Of a stretch of DNA of 33,462 nt, positions 1 to 9,190 are shown one piece after another. Origin of the DNA: Minwuia thermotolerans (GTDB lineage: Bacteria > Pseudomonadota > Alphaproteobacteria > Minwuiales > Minwuiaceae); NCBI GenBank assembly GCA_021604565.1, contig BQJF01000046.1:1-33462 (forward strand), given 5' to 3'. Numbering within the stretch: the first letter of the stretch is position 1; each line of letters begins with the position of its first letter. A program made the position numbers and the translations under genes. The notes under the pieces are model-generated. The model saw nothing but the letters and a program-made list of their open reading frames with translations. It made no database searches and was not told the DNA's origin.

Positions 1-15
1 GCCCCCGACAGATTG

Positions 16-786
16 TCACCCATTTCCATCATCGCCCTCCCCAAGCGAATCTCCGACCGCGATGCGGCCATCTCCCGTAACCGAAAGGTAGATACCACAG
101 TCGACATGGCCGAAGCCCGATTGCAGTACCTTCGGAATCTGCATGTCCCGCTCCGCCGTCGCCGGATTCACGTTCGTCGCGCCACAGCGGTCGATCCGCG
201 CGAGCCCCTGCAGCCGCGCACCACCGGCGTTCACTGCCTTGCCGACCAGATCGAATTCCGCCCATGCGGGCATGTCATCGACATAGATGTTGCCGCGAAA
301 CCGCATCGGATCGACCGGCTTGCGCGCCACCCGCTCGATATCGCGCAGGGTATTCAGGTTGATCAGCGACAGCACCGGCAGGCCGACATCGCTCAGTTCG
401 GCACCGGGCGCGGCGACAATGCGCGGCGCGCCACGCAGCTCCTCCTTCGCCCAGGCGGACAGGAACTGCTCCACCAGACTGCGTCCGATAGGCAGGGACA
501 GATTGCCCCGCGCCACCTGCTTGCCGTCCCGCAGCAGGGTCAGTGTCTGTTCCGCATCATCGAACCGCGCATCCAGCGTCGCCAGCCGCTCATGCTGCAT
601 CAGTTGCAGATAGCTGGTCTTGGGCAGATGTTTCGGATCAGCCGGATCGAAGCTGGTCGAGCCATGCGCGATCGCCCACTTGCGGTCGAATGGAATGGTC
701 TGGCCGACGGTCAGGTCAACGGCGGTCATGTCATCGGCGGATAGGCCCTTGACCGGATAGCGGCAGAGTCTGGTGATACGTGTCAT
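16..786 (-). CDS. MOSC domain-containing protein (MOSC N-terminal barrel + MOSC)
   Basis: The 256-residue protein begins MTRITRLCRYPVKGLS, the usual opening of the MOSC N-terminal beta-barrel domain (about residues 1-110), followed by a MOSC domain (about 115-250). The conserved cysteine lies in RIDRCGATNVNP, and the VDCGIYLSVTGDGRIAVGD stretch is the typical end of the fold. MOSC proteins of the YcbX/mARC kind bind molybdenum cofactor and take part in reductive detoxification of N-hydroxylated compounds; the exact substrate here cannot be read from sequence. An in-frame GTG/ATG start further upstream would add 35 residues with no family resemblance, so the ATG at 786 was chosen although no strong ribosome binding site precedes it. 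It is divergent from clpB, with 255 bases between the two starts. Family assignment is firm; function is inferred. Confidence 0.85.
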   Translation of the reverse strand: MTRITRLCRYPVKGLSADDMTAVDLTVGQTIPFDRKWAIAHGSTSFDPADPKHLPKTSYLQLMQHERLATLDARFDDAEQTLTLLRDGKQVARGNLSLPIGRSLVEQFLSAWAKEELRGAPRIVAAPGAELSDVGLPVLSLINLNTLRDIERVARKPVDPMRFRGNIYVDDMPAWAEFDLVGKAVNAGGARLQGLARIDRCGATNVNPATAERDMQIPKVLQSGFGHVDCGIYLSVTGDGRIAVGDSLGEGDDGNG

Positions 787-873
787 GGCAGGAGAGTGTC
801 CCGACCCACCCCACGGATCAAGTGGCAGGCGGGCGCACAAGGCAATTGAATGCGGAATCCGGCGCGGCGCTGT

Positions 874-904
874 CTTGCGCAGGCGTTGCACAATGACAAC
901 ATAT
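874..904 (+). promoter_or_regulatory. candidate clpB promoter (heat-shock or sigma-70-like)
   Basis: Upstream of clpB the sequence CTTGCGC (874-880) is followed after 16 bases by CAACATAT (897-904). The first element resembles the CTTG core of alphaproteobacterial RpoH (sigma-32) -35 boxes; the same bases can also be read as TTGCGC-17-AACATA for the housekeeping factor. clpB genes are commonly RpoH-dependent, which makes the reading plausible, but the -10 match is weak and no start site is known. Confidence 0.3.
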
Positions 905-1041
905 GTGCTGTCGGGTTGCCCAGACGGGGACCGGACATCCGAACCGCGCGGCGACGCGCATCATGACAGGCAAACTCTAGTGAGACGCCGATGACAGGCC
1001 CGCAAAGGGGTGTCGGACGCGGGCTTGGGAAAGAGGGAAGC

Positions 1042-3636
1042 ATGGACTTCGAGAACTACACGGAACGGGCGCGCGGCTTTCTGCAAAGCGCCCAGGGGCT
1101 GGCTGTCCGGTCCAATCATCAGCGTTTCACCACGGAGCATCTGCTGAAGGTGCTGCTGGATGACGAGCAGGGCATGGCCGCATCGCTGATCGCCGCCGCG
1201 GGCGGTGACGCGAAGCAGGCACTGCAGCAGACCGAACTGGCGCTGGGCAAGCTGCCCAAGGTCGAAGGCTCCGGCGCCGGGCAGGTCTATCTTGCCCCGG
1301 AACTGGCGCGGGTCTTCGAACAGGCCGGCCAATTGGCGACAAAGGCGGGCGACAAGTTCGTCACCGCGGAAATGATGCTGCTGGCACTCGCCATGGCGAA
1401 CGATGCCGAAACGGCGAAGATCCTGAAAGGTGCCGGTGTCGCCCCGCAGGCCCTGAACACGGCAATCAATGACATGCGCAAGGGACGCACGGCGGACAGT
1501 GCCTCCGCCGAGGATGGCTATGACGCGCTGAAGCGCTATGCCCGCGACCTGACCGAGGCGGCGCGCGAGGGCAAGCTGGACCCGGTGATCGGCCGCGACG
1601 ACGAGATTCGCCGCGCGATCCAGGTGCTGTCGCGCCGGACCAAGAACAACCCCGTGCTGATCGGTGAACCCGGTGTCGGCAAGACCGCCATCGCCGAGGG
1701 GCTGGCACGCCGCATCATCGACGGTGACGTGCCGGAGGGACTGAAGAACAAGCGCCTGCTGGTGCTCGATCTGGGGGCCATGATCGCGGGCGCCAAGTAC
1801 CGCGGTGAGTTCGAGGAGCGGATGAAGGCCGTGCTGCAGGAAGTGCAGTCGGCGGCGGGCGAGATCGTGCTGTTCATCGACGAGTTGCACACGCTGGTCG
1901 GCGCAGGCAAGGCAGACGGGGCCATGGACGCCTCCAACCTTCTGAAGCCGGCCCTGGCGCGCGGTGAGCTGCATTGCATGGGCGCGACCACGCTGGACGA
2001 ATATCGCAAGCACATCGAGAAGGATGCTGCGCTGGCGCGGCGCTTCCAGCCGGTGTTCATCGCGGAACCGACGGTGGAGGACACCATCTCCATCCTGCGC
2101 GGGCTGAAGGAGAAGTACGAGGTGCATCATGGTGTGCGCATCTCCGACACCGCCATCGTCTCCGCCGCGACCCTGTCGAACCGCTACATCACCGACCGCT
2201 TCCTGCCGGACAAGGCCATCGACCTGGTGGACGAGGCCGCGAGCCGCGTGCGCATGCAGGTGGATTCGAAGCCCGAGGAGCTGGAACTGCTCGACCGGAG
2301 GGTGATCCAGTTGAAGATCGAGCGCGAGGCCCTGACCAAGGAAAGCGATCAGGCATCGAAGGACCGGCTGCAGAAACTGGAAACCGAGCTTGCGGATCTG
2401 GAGGAGCAGAGCCGGGCGCAGACCGCGCGCTGGCAGGCCGCCAAGGACAAGCTGGGCGAGGCGCAGCACGTCAAGGAAGAGCTGGATCGTGCCCGCAATG
2501 ACGTCGAGGACGCCAAGCGGCGCGGCGATCTGGCCCGTGCCGGTGAGCTGACCTACGGCCTGATCCCGGAACTGGAGCGGAAGCTGGCGGAAGCCGAGGG
2601 CAAGTGCGCCCCGGCCGGTGTCCGCGAGTCGGTGACGGAGGAGGACATTGCCATCATCGTCAGCCGCTGGACCGGTGTGCCGGTGGAGAAGATGCTGGCT
2701 GGCGAGCGCGAGAAGCTGCTGCAGATGGAAGCGCGCATCGGCGAGCGGGTGATCGGTCAGGAGGAGGCGATCAGGGCCGTGGCCCACGCGGTCCGGCGCT
2801 CCCGTGCCGGTCTGCAGGACCCGAACCGGCCGATCGGATCGTTCCTGTTCCTGGGTCCCACCGGTGTCGGCAAGACCGAACTGACCAAGGCACTCGCCGA
2901 GTTCATGTTCGACGACGACCAGGCCATGGTCCGCATCGACATGTCGGAGTACATGGAGAAGCATGCGGTGGCCCGCATGATCGGTGCCCCGCCGGGCTAT
3001 GTCGGCTATGACGAGGGCGGTGCCCTGACCGAAGCAGTCCGGCGCAGGCCCTATCAGGTGATCCTGTTCGACGAGGTCGAGAAGGCGCATCCGGATGTCT
3101 TCAATGTGCTGCTGCAGGTGCTGGACGATGGCCGCCTGACTGACGGCCAGGGACGCACGGTCGATTTCCGCAACACCCTGATCATCATGACCTCGAACCT
3201 GGGCAGCGAACATCTGGCGGCGCTGGGTGCCGAAGACGACACCGCCCTGGCAGAGGCACAGGTGATGAAGGCGGTGCGGGATCACTTCCGGCCCGAGTTC
3301 GTCAACCGGCTGGACGAGATCATCCTGTTTCACCGTCTCGCGCGGGCGCACATGGGCGGGATCGTGGACATCCAGTTGCGCCACCTGCGGGACCTGCTGG
3401 CGGAACGGAAGATCGAACTGGAACTGGACGAGGCCGCCCGCGACTGGCTGGCCGAGGCCGGTTACGACCCGGTCTATGGTGCCCGTCCGCTGAAACGTGT
3501 CATCCAGCGCGAACTCCAGAACGCGCTGGCAGAGCGCATCCTGGCAGGAGAGATCCCTGACGGGACCACCGTGGAAGTCCATGCGGGACCCGACGGAATG
3601 ACGTTCGAAAGGACGAACGCCGTCGCGGCCGCCTGA
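1042..3636 (+). CDS. clpB: ATP-dependent disaggregase/chaperone ClpB
   Basis: The 864-residue protein has the full ClpB layout: a Clp N domain (about 1-145), first AAA+ domain with Walker A GEPGVGKT at residues 208-215, a coiled-coil middle domain rich in Glu/Lys/Arg (about 400-520), second AAA+ domain with Walker A GPTGVGKT at 605-612, and a ClpB D2-small domain with the [10 protein letters not shown] motif near the end. ClpB works with DnaK to pull polypeptides out of aggregates in the cytoplasm after heat stress; the M domain separates it from the protease partners ClpA and ClpC. The start [13 protein letters not shown] was chosen because it matches the family and is preceded by an AAGAGGGAAG ribosome binding site; an upstream in-frame start at 991 adds 17 unrelated residues. 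Length is normal for the family and nothing looks broken. Confidence 0.97.
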   Translation: MDFENYTERARGFLQSAQGLAVRSNHQRFTTEHLLKVLLDDEQGMAASLIAAAGGDAKQALQQTELALGKLPKVEGSGAGQVYLAPELARVFEQAGQLATKAGDKFVTAEMMLLALAMANDAETAKILKGAGVAPQALNTAINDMRKGRTADSASAEDGYDALKRYARDLTEAAREGKLDPVIGRDDEIRRAIQVLSRRTKNNPVLIGEPGVGKTAIAEGLARRIIDGDVPEGLKNKRLLVLDLGAMIAGAKYRGEFEERMKAVLQEVQSAAGEIVLFIDELHTLVGAGKADGAMDASNLLKPALARGELHCMGATTLDEYRKHIEKDAALARRFQPVFIAEPTVEDTISILRGLKEKYEVHHGVRISDTAIVSAATLSNRYITDRFLPDKAIDLVDEAASRVRMQVDSKPEELELLDRRVIQLKIEREALTKESDQASKDRLQKLETELADLEEQSRAQTARWQAAKDKLGEAQHVKEELDRARNDVEDAKRRGDLARAGELTYGLIPELERKLAEAEGKCAPAGVRESVTEEDIAIIVSRWTGVPVEKMLAGEREKLLQMEARIGERVIGQEEAIRAVAHAVRRSRAGLQDPNRPIGSFLFLGPTGVGKTELTKALAEFMFDDDQAMVRIDMSEYMEKHAVARMIGAPPGYVGYDEGGALTEAVRRRPYQVILFDEVEKAHPDVFNVLLQVLDDGRLTDGQGRTVDFRNTLIIMTSNLGSEHLAALGAEDDTALAEAQVMKAVRDHFRPEFVNRLDEIILFHRLARAHMGGIVDIQLRHLRDLLAERKIELELDEAARDWLAEAGYDPVYGARPLKRVIQRELQNALAERILAGEIPDGTTVEVHAGPDGMTFERTNAVAAA

Positions 3637-3776
3637 CCACGCATCCGGATTGCCGTCCCTTGCCCACCCTTTTCCGTTCCGGACCAGGGGTGTGCGTGGG
3701 ACGGCGCCATCATGTGTGACGGCAATGCATTCCCCAGGAACTCTGCCCGGCAGTCATGCAGCTCCGGACAAGTCCA

Positions 3777-3806
3777 TTGCCTGACAATGTCCACAGGGCG
3801 TAGACT
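3777..3806 (+). promoter_or_regulatory. candidate promoter for the sulfotransferase gene
   Basis: TTGCCT (3777-3782), an 18-base spacer and TAGACT (3801-3806) lie about 75 bases before the sulfotransferase start, in a 244-base gap after clpB that looks less GC-rich than its surroundings. Matches to the -35 and -10 consensus are partial, so this is only a candidate. Confidence 0.25.
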
Positions 3807-3880
3807 TTCTCATATCCGAACAGTTTCCAGTAAAACTCTGCAGACTGACGGACCATACCTGAAATGGTTGGGCGGGAACC

Positions 3881-4780
3881 ATGACACATCCGTATCCGAA
3901 GAAGGTGCGCGAATTCCAGAATCATCATTTCGATTCAAAGATCTGGAATGATTTCATGTTCCGGGATGATGACATCATCATTTCGACCTATGCAAAGTCC
4001 GGAACGACCTGGGTTCAGCAGATTGTCAGCCAGTTGATATTCAATGGTGAGGAAGGGCTGCCCGTAGCCGAAATGTCGCCATGGATGGACCTCCGCGTTC
4101 CGCCCAAGGAGGTGAAACTGCCTGAGGTCGAGCAGCAGAGCCACCGTCGCTTTCTGAAGACACACCTGCCCGTAGATGCACTCGTCTTCTCACCCAGCGC
4201 CAAATATATCTACATCGGCCGGGACGGGCGGGACGTCGTCTGGAGCATGTACAACCACCACACCAACGCGAACCAGTTCTGGTACGAGGCGCTGAACGAC
4301 ACGCCAGGTCGCGTCGGCCCGCCCATCGAACCGCCCCCTGACGACATCAGGACCTACTTCGAAGACTGGATGTCGAAGGACGGGCACCCCTTCTGGCCGT
4401 TCTGGGAGAATGTCCGGTCATGGTGGGAAATCCGTGATCTGCCGAATGTCCTGCTGATCCATTTCGAAAGGCTGAAAGCCGACATGCCGGGCGAGATTCG
4501 CCGGATTGCCGACTTCATCGACACACCCATCGACGAGTCCAGATGGGAAGCCATTCTGGAGCATTGCAGCTTCGGTTACATGAAGGCCAATGCGACGGCG
4601 AGCGTTCCGCTCGGTGGTGCTTTCTGGGATGGCGGTGCCGAGACCTTCGTCCACAAGGGCGTGAACGGTCGCTGGCGGGATACGCTCTCCGCCGCCGAAT
4701 CAGCAGCCTACGAGGAACGGGCGCTGCGTGAACTGGGGCCGGAATGTGCCGACTGGCTGAAGACGGGCAGGTCTGGGTAA
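3881..4780 (+). CDS. sulfotransferase family protein (cytosolic PAPS-dependent type)
   Basis: The 299-residue protein carries the Sulfotransfer_1 fold. The 5'-phosphosulfate loop is at residues 37-44 (YAKSGTTW), directly after the IIIST strand. The 3'-phosphate-binding region follows at YIGRDGRDVVWSMYNH (about residues 109-124). A late region with KGVNGRWRD corresponds to the third cofactor-binding segment (KG-x-x-G-x-W). Such enzymes move a sulfuryl group from PAPS to a hydroxyl or amine on a small molecule. The acceptor cannot be told. No PAPS-synthesis or biosynthetic gene lies beside it, so it stands alone between clpB and a convergent gene. The ATG at 3881 is preceded by GGGCGGGAACC. The first 120 codons look more AT-rich than the flanking genes, which hints at lateral transfer. 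Confidence 0.88.
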   Translation: MTHPYPKKVREFQNHHFDSKIWNDFMFRDDDIIISTYAKSGTTWVQQIVSQLIFNGEEGLPVAEMSPWMDLRVPPKEVKLPEVEQQSHRRFLKTHLPVDALVFSPSAKYIYIGRDGRDVVWSMYNHHTNANQFWYEALNDTPGRVGPPIEPPPDDIRTYFEDWMSKDGHPFWPFWENVRSWWEIRDLPNVLLIHFERLKADMPGEIRRIADFIDTPIDESRWEAILEHCSFGYMKANATASVPLGGAFWDGGAETFVHKGVNGRWRDTLSAAESAAYEERALRELGPECADWLKTGRSG

Positions 4781-4881
4781 CAGGCTACGGGCCACGAACC
4801 GTCCGCAACCCGGCTTGCAGAACGCGCCGCCAATGCCCTTTCCGTGATCAGGCCGGTGGAATGGTGTCGACTGCCGCCCTC

Positions 4882-5475
4882 TCAGCCTTCCGGCTTGGGC
4901 GCAGGTTCCTTCAGCCAGCTCTTGATGTCGCGGGCGAACAGGCGGCGGGCGTCCGGTGACAGGTGGCCGAGCCAGCGGCGCAGGCCGCGGCGCAGGTCGT
5001 CTTCCTCCACATCGCCGTGATGCGCCTGCAACAGCACGTCGCGGTAGTCCTCGACCGTATCGAGGCCCCATTCGTTGTCCTTCGGGTCGAAGGCAGCGAT
5101 GCGCGCCTTGACCGACGGAATGCTCAGCACCGCCTCTGTCAGAATCTCCGACTCCAGGTCAAAGCCACCCCATTCCTGCCACCAGGCCGTGCTGCCCTTC
5201 CGGTTGAGCAGGTAGTTGTAGACGATCTGGCCCTGGACACCGCGGGCACGGGCACGCGCCTCCTGCTCCAGGCGGGCATTGTCGCGGGTTTCGGTCAGGC
5301 CGACCTCCGCAACCTTGAACTGGGTCAGGCCGCGCTCGACCCAGACCTTCAGGGCCTCTGCGGGGACCGTGATCTCGCCATGCCGACGGGCGGGGCCGCC
5401 AGCAGCGGCAGGGCGGCGGCGACTGCTGTCACCACCGCCCGACCGTTGACCACCCCTGGGGCGTTCTGGGTTCAC
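4882..5475 (-). CDS. conserved hypothetical protein, coupled to ilvE
   Basis: I do not recognise a named family. The 197-residue product has a disordered, basic, Gly/Arg/Pro-rich N-terminus (about 1-32). The rest is a mixed helical region with a strand-like ITVPAEALKVWVERGL opening, an Arg/Ala-rich helix (EQEARARARGVQGQIV), a tryptophan-rich stretch (STAWWQEWGGFDLESEI) and a C-terminal helical part ending in a Lys/Pro tail. There is no signal peptide or membrane segment, so a soluble cytoplasmic protein is likely. Its GTG start overlaps the ilvE stop by four bases (GTGA), implying translational coupling and one transcript with ilvE. That association does not by itself assign a role in branched-chain amino acid metabolism. 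Confidence 0.7.
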   Translation of the reverse strand: MNPERPRGGQRSGGGDSSRRRPAAAGGPARRHGEITVPAEALKVWVERGLTQFKVAEVGLTETRDNARLEQEARARARGVQGQIVYNYLLNRKGSTAWWQEWGGFDLESEILTEAVLSIPSVKARIAAFDPKDNEWGLDTVEDYRDVLLQAHHGDVEEDDLRRGLRRWLGHLSPDARRLFARDIKSWLKEPAPKPEG

Positions 5476-6359
5476 GCTGCTTCCTTGCTGTTCTTGCGCC
5501 GCACCACCGCATCATAGTCCGCGATCAGGGCCTCACAGATTCCGCCCGGTGTGAAGGCATAGGGTCCGATTTCCCGCACCGGCGTCACTTCCGCCGCCGT
5601 ACCGGTGAGGAAGCACTCCTCGAAATCCGCCAGTTCCTCCGGCATGATCCGCCGCTCGATGATCTCGTAACCGCGTTCCTTCGCCAGCGCGATCACTGTC
5701 CGGCGGGTGATGCCGTCCAGGAAGCAGTCCGGCGTCGGCGTGTAGATCTTGCCGTTGCGGGTGAAGAAGATGTTGGCCCCGGTTGCCTCGGCCACCTGAC
5801 CGCGCCAGTCCAGCATCAGCGCATCGGCATAGCCTTCCTTCTCCGCCGCATGCTTCGACAGGGTGCAGATCATGTAGAGGCCGGCGGCCTTCGATTCGAC
5901 CGGTGCGGTGGCCGGATCGGGCCGGCGCCACTTGGATATCTGCAGACGGATACCCTGCAGCCGCTCCTCCGGCGAGAAGTAGCTCGGCCATTCCCAGACC
6001 GCGATTGCCAGGTTGATCCGGTTGGCCTGCGCCGACACGCCCATCATCTCGCTGCCACGCCACGCCACCGGGCGGACATAGCCATCGACGATATTGTTGT
6101 CGGCCACGACCTTGCGGCAGGCGGCGTCGATTTCCGCGACGGAATAGGGAATCTCGAAGTCGAGCAGCTCGGCGGACCGGACCAGCCGCTCCGTATGCTC
6201 GGTCAGCTTGAAGATCTCGCCGCCATAGACGCGCTCGCCTTCAAACACGGAACTGGCATAATGCAGCCCATGCGTCAGCACATGTACATCTGCATCTCGC
6301 CACTGGACCATCTCGCCATTGTACCAGATCAGACCATCCTGGTCCGCGAAGTTGCTCAT
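5472..6359 (-). CDS. ilvE: branched-chain amino acid aminotransferase IlvE
   Basis: The 295-residue protein is a fold-type IV PLP enzyme that transfers amino groups between glutamate and the 2-oxo acids of valine, leucine and isoleucine. Landmarks are the opening GLIWYNGEMVQW, the HGLHYASSVFEGERVY segment, the catalytic lysine at K157 in ESKAAGLY, the cofactor-contacting EATGANIFF stretch, and the C-terminal FLTGTAAEVTPV motif. Length is normal for the short IlvE form. It is divergent from a marR gene across a 72-base region and is followed with a four-base overlap by a small gene of unknown role. Class IV enzymes also include D-amino acid transaminases and aminodeoxychorismate lyase, but the lengths and motifs favour IlvE. 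Confidence 0.93.
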   Translation of the reverse strand: MSNFADQDGLIWYNGEMVQWRDADVHVLTHGLHYASSVFEGERVYGGEIFKLTEHTERLVRSAELLDFEIPYSVAEIDAACRKVVADNNIVDGYVRPVAWRGSEMMGVSAQANRINLAIAVWEWPSYFSPEERLQGIRLQISKWRRPDPATAPVESKAAGLYMICTLSKHAAEKEGYADALMLDWRGQVAEATGANIFFTRNGKIYTPTPDCFLDGITRRTVIALAKERGYEIIERRIMPEELADFEECFLTGTAAEVTPVREIGPYAFTPGGICEALIADYDAVVRRKNSKEAA

Positions 6360-6431
6360 TGCCTGCCTCGTTTATACAAATGTGTCGCCTAATGCGCATT
6401 GTGAGTAACATTGTAAGGAAACTAAGTCAAC
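6360..6431. promoter_or_regulatory. divergent ilvE / marR promoter-operator region
   Basis: This short AT-richer region separates the two divergent starts. It contains the perfect palindrome AATGCGCATT (6391-6400), flanked by the imperfect inverted pair TACAAATG (6375-6382) and CATTGTA (about 6409-6415). A MarR dimer could bind such a palindromic site and control both genes, a common arrangement for this family. The role is inferred from position and symmetry only. Confidence 0.4.
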
Positions 6432-6980
6432 ATGGTTGACGTATCTTTTTCCCGCTCTCCCACGCCACAGGATGATGACCCTGCGACCGCCGATTGGGAA
6501 GCATGGTTTGACGGACAGAATCATCCCGCCGGGCGCGACCTGCGCCAGGCCATCGAGATGCTTTTCTTTGCCTATCGGGACTTTACGTCCGATCCGGACC
6601 AGGTTCTGGCCACTGTCGGCTATGGCCGTGCGCACCACCGGGTGCTGCATTTCGTGGGCCGCAATCCCGACATCACGGTGCAGGACCTGCTGAAGATCCT
6701 GAACATCACGAAGCAGTCGCTGGCCCGTGTACTGGGTGCCATGGTGCGCGATGGCTATGTGGCTCAGACCCCGGGAGCAAGGGACCGTCGGTTGCGGCAC
6801 CTGTCGCTGACCGAGAGCGGACAGGCACTCGAAGCCGCCTGTTCCGATCCGCAGCAGGAGCGTGTGGCCCGTGCCTTTCACCGCGCGGGACCGGAGGCCG
6901 TGGAGGGCTATCGCCGGGTGCTTTCGGAATTGCTCGACCGGGAGAGCCGCGACACCATCCTGGCCCAGATCCGCAAGTGA
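6432..6980 (+). CDS. MarR family winged-helix transcriptional regulator
   Basis: The 182-residue protein has a MarR winged helix: a dimerisation helix (LRQAIEMLFFAYRDF, about 36-50), a recognition region (DLLKILNITKQSLARVLGAMVRDGYV, about 85-110) and a wing with the family hallmark DRRLRHLSLTESG (about 116-128). The first 30 residues look disordered. An AAGGAAA ribosome binding site lies about ten bases before the ATG. It opens a same-strand run with a response regulator 24 bases downstream and then a histidine kinase, and it is divergent from ilvE. MarR proteins usually repress their own operon and respond to small ligands; the ligand is unknown here. Confidence 0.9.
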   Translation: MVDVSFSRSPTPQDDDPATADWEAWFDGQNHPAGRDLRQAIEMLFFAYRDFTSDPDQVLATVGYGRAHHRVLHFVGRNPDITVQDLLKILNITKQSLARVLGAMVRDGYVAQTPGARDRRLRHLSLTESGQALEAACSDPQQERVARAFHRAGPEAVEGYRRVLSELLDRESRDTILAQIRK

Positions 6981-7004
6981 GCACCGGACAGCCGAAAGAC
7001 CCGC

Positions 7005-7697
7005 ATGACCGATGACAGCCCGCATATCCTGATCGTTGACGATGACAGCCGGTTGCGCGGCCTGCTGCGCCGTTTCCTCGGCGACAGCGGCTTCCGGATC
7101 AGCGAGGCGGCGGACACGGCGGAGGCGGAAAGCCGCCTCGCGGGGATCGAGTTCGACCTGCTGATCCTCGACGTGATGCTGCCGGGAGAGGATGGCCGAC
7201 AGTTCGCCAGTCGCCTGCTCGGCACCGGTCGGCAGGTGCCGATCCTGATGCTGACCGCACTCGGCGATGCGGATGACCGGATCGCGGGCCTGGAAACCGG
7301 TGTCGATGATTATCTGACCAAGCCGTTCGAGCCGAAGGAACTGCTGCTGCGCATCCGGGCCGTGTTGCGGCGCGGCACACGACGCCCGGTCGCGCAGGTT
7401 CTCGGTTTCGGCGAGTTCCGTTTCGACCGCGCCACCAACCGCCTGACCCGTGACGATGCCCCGGTCCGACTTACCAGTGGTGAGGCGGCGTTGCTGCAGA
7501 CCCTCGCCGCCCGCCCCGGCGAAACCATCAGCCGGGAGACGCTGGCAGGTGATGCCGGTGATCCGGCCGGGCGCGCGATCGATGTGCAGGTCACGCGCCT
7601 GCGACGCAAGCTGGAGGATGATCCGCGTCAGCCGACACACCTGCAGACCGTCCGGGGTGAGGGCTATGTCCTCTGGGCCACGGCGTTGAACGCATGA
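7005..7697 (+). CDS. OmpR/PhoB-family response regulator
   Basis: The 230-residue protein has an N-terminal receiver domain (about 7-120) and a C-terminal winged-helix DNA-binding domain (about 132-228). Receiver residues are intact: acidic D12/D13, phospho-acceptor D56 in LLILDVMLPG, T84 and K106 in LTKPFEP. The C-terminal domain holds the Trans_reg_C hallmarks VRLTSGEAALLQTLA and IDVQVTRLRRKLEDDPRQPTH followed by the RGEGYVL turn. It is phosphorylated presumably by the histidine kinase encoded 34 bases downstream and would bind tandem direct repeats at target promoters. Whether it acts in osmotic, envelope or nutrient control cannot be told. Confidence 0.94.
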   Translation: MTDDSPHILIVDDDSRLRGLLRRFLGDSGFRISEAADTAEAESRLAGIEFDLLILDVMLPGEDGRQFASRLLGTGRQVPILMLTALGDADDRIAGLETGVDDYLTKPFEPKELLLRIRAVLRRGTRRPVAQVLGFGEFRFDRATNRLTRDDAPVRLTSGEAALLQTLAARPGETISRETLAGDAGDPAGRAIDVQVTRLRRKLEDDPRQPTHLQTVRGEGYVLWATALNA

Positions 7698-7731
7698 CCG
7701 GACAAGGCTTCAAAGCCGGCAGGGCGCGCCC

Positions 7732-9081
7732 ATGCGCGTAACCCTGCCTTTGCTGGGCCGGATGCGGCAGTTGATGCCGAAGCGGCTGTTTCCCCGCGCC
7801 CTGCTGATCATCATCCTGCCCTTGATCCTGGTACAGGCGATGGTGGCCTGGTTCTTCTATGAACGGCACTGGAAATCCGTCTCCGCGCATATGGCGTCCG
7901 GCGTCGTGGGCGAGATCATGCTGGTGCTGGACAGCATGTCCACGGCCGAGAACCGGGCGGAGCGTGCCTGGCTGGCCCAGGCGGCACAGGACAAGCTGCG
8001 CCTGCGCGTCGAGTTCGTTGGCGGCGCACAACTCAGCAATCCGGTGCGCGGTGCCGATATCGACCCCGGTGACTACTCGCTGAAGGACCGGATGTTCGCC
8101 CAGTTCATCGCCCGCAGCGTCACCTATCCCTTCGTCATCGACACGGGGTCGGAGGCCCGGCGGCTGGGGGTCAGCATCCAGTTGCCCGACGGTGTGCTGC
8201 ATGTCTCGACCCGTGACGAGCGGCTCTACTCGCTGACCATCAACATCCTGATCATCTCCATGATCACCACATCGATCGTGGTGCTGTTCATCGCCGTGCT
8301 GTTCCTGCGCAACCAGGTACGGCCGATCCGCTGGCTCGCCTCCGCCGCCGAACGCTACGGCAAGGGCCAGGAAGCCCCGGACTTCCGCCCCAGCGGCGCG
8401 CTGGAGGTGCGGCAGGCCGCGCGCAACCTGCTGGAAATGAAGAACCGCATGACCCGGCAGATCGAACAGCGCAGCGAGATGCTGGCCGGCGTCAGCCACG
8501 ACCTGCGTGCGCCGCTGACCCGCATGAAGCTGCAGCTCGCCATGCTGGGCGAAGACCCGGAGATCGAGGACCTGCGCAGCGACGTAAACGACATGCAGCG
8601 CATGGTCGACGGCTATCTGGCCTATGCCCGTGGCCAGGATCAGGAACCGGCTGAGCCGCTGGATCTGGCTGCCCTGGTCAGGGCAGTCGCCGATGACACG
8701 CGGCGTCAGGGTGCCACTGTCACGGACAACATCAGCGGCGATCTGCAGTTGATCGGACGCCCCAACGGCCTGAAGCGATGCCTGACCAACCTGATGGAGA
8801 ACAGCCGCCGCCACGCCGACGGCATCAGCCTGCTGGCGGAACGGCGCTCGAACCAGATCTACATCCAGATCGATGACGACGGACCTGGCATCCCCGCCGA
8901 ACGACGCACGGAGATGTTCCGCCCCTTCCGCCGCCTGGATGATGCACGCGGGCCGGACACAGGTGGGGCAGGCCTGGGTCTGACCATCGCCCGCGACGTG
9001 GTGCGCCGACACGGTGGCGAGATCAGGCTGGGCGCCTCAGACATGGGCGGTCTGCGGGTCGAACTGCGATTGCCTGTGTAA
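7732..9081 (+). CDS. EnvZ-like membrane sensor histidine kinase
   Basis: This 449-residue inner-membrane kinase is the likely partner of the response regulator just upstream. It has a first transmembrane helix (about 22-42), a periplasmic sensor part of roughly 125 residues, a second helix (about 168-192), a HAMP linker, and a HisKA domain with the phospho-accepting histidine H256 in [14 protein letters not shown]. The ATPase domain has an N box ([10 protein letters not shown]), a G1 box (DDDGPGIP, 381-388) and a G2 box (GAGLGLTIA, 412-420). In the N box, serine stands where alanine is usual. The size and layout, with HAMP next to HisKA and no PAS domain, match the EnvZ/RstB group. The signal sensed is unknown. 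A strong hairpin begins 12 bases after the stop. Confidence 0.92.
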   Translation: MRVTLPLLGRMRQLMPKRLFPRALLIIILPLILVQAMVAWFFYERHWKSVSAHMASGVVGEIMLVLDSMSTAENRAERAWLAQAAQDKLRLRVEFVGGAQLSNPVRGADIDPGDYSLKDRMFAQFIARSVTYPFVIDTGSEARRLGVSIQLPDGVLHVSTRDERLYSLTINILIISMITTSIVVLFIAVLFLRNQVRPIRWLASAAERYGKGQEAPDFRPSGALEVRQAARNLLEMKNRMTRQIEQRSEMLAGVSHDLRAPLTRMKLQLAMLGEDPEIEDLRSDVNDMQRMVDGYLAYARGQDQEPAEPLDLAALVRAVADDTRRQGATVTDNISGDLQLIGRPNGLKRCLTNLMENSRRHADGISLLAERRSNQIYIQIDDDGPGIPAERRTEMFRPFRRLDDARGPDTGGAGLGLTIARDVVRRHGGEIRLGASDMGGLRVELRLPV

Positions 9082-9093
9082 GCCTGTTCAGTT

Positions 9094-9179
9094 GACCGTT
9101 CCTCCCCTCTCCCCCTCCCGGCCACCCACGTAAGTATCCTGAAATGGGTGGCCGGGAGGGGGAGAGGGGCGGAACGGTC
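9094..9179. terminator. long inverted repeat, likely bidirectional terminator
   Basis: Arms 9094-9128 and 9145-9179 are reverse complements over 35 bases with a single mismatch, separated by a 16-base loop. The arms are C-rich on one side and G-rich on the other (GGCCGGGAGGGGGAG core). The element sits exactly between the stop codons of two convergent genes. That position suggests a shared terminator or mRNA 3'-end stabiliser, but no U tract follows, and the arm length is far beyond an ordinary terminator, so a small palindromic repeat family is an alternative. Confidence 0.65.
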
Positions 9180-9190
9180 CACAAATAGAC

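Noticed and set aside
961..3582. Minus-strand open frame of 873 codons opposite clpB
   Set aside because: It mirrors clpB codon structure in a GC-rich genome; the product is His/Gln/Leu-rich with no domain, while clpB is certain.
3652..3705. GCCGTCCC / GGGACGGC inverted repeat after clpB as terminator
   Set aside because: The eight-base arms are separated by 38 bases and no U tract follows, so it is too weak to annotate.
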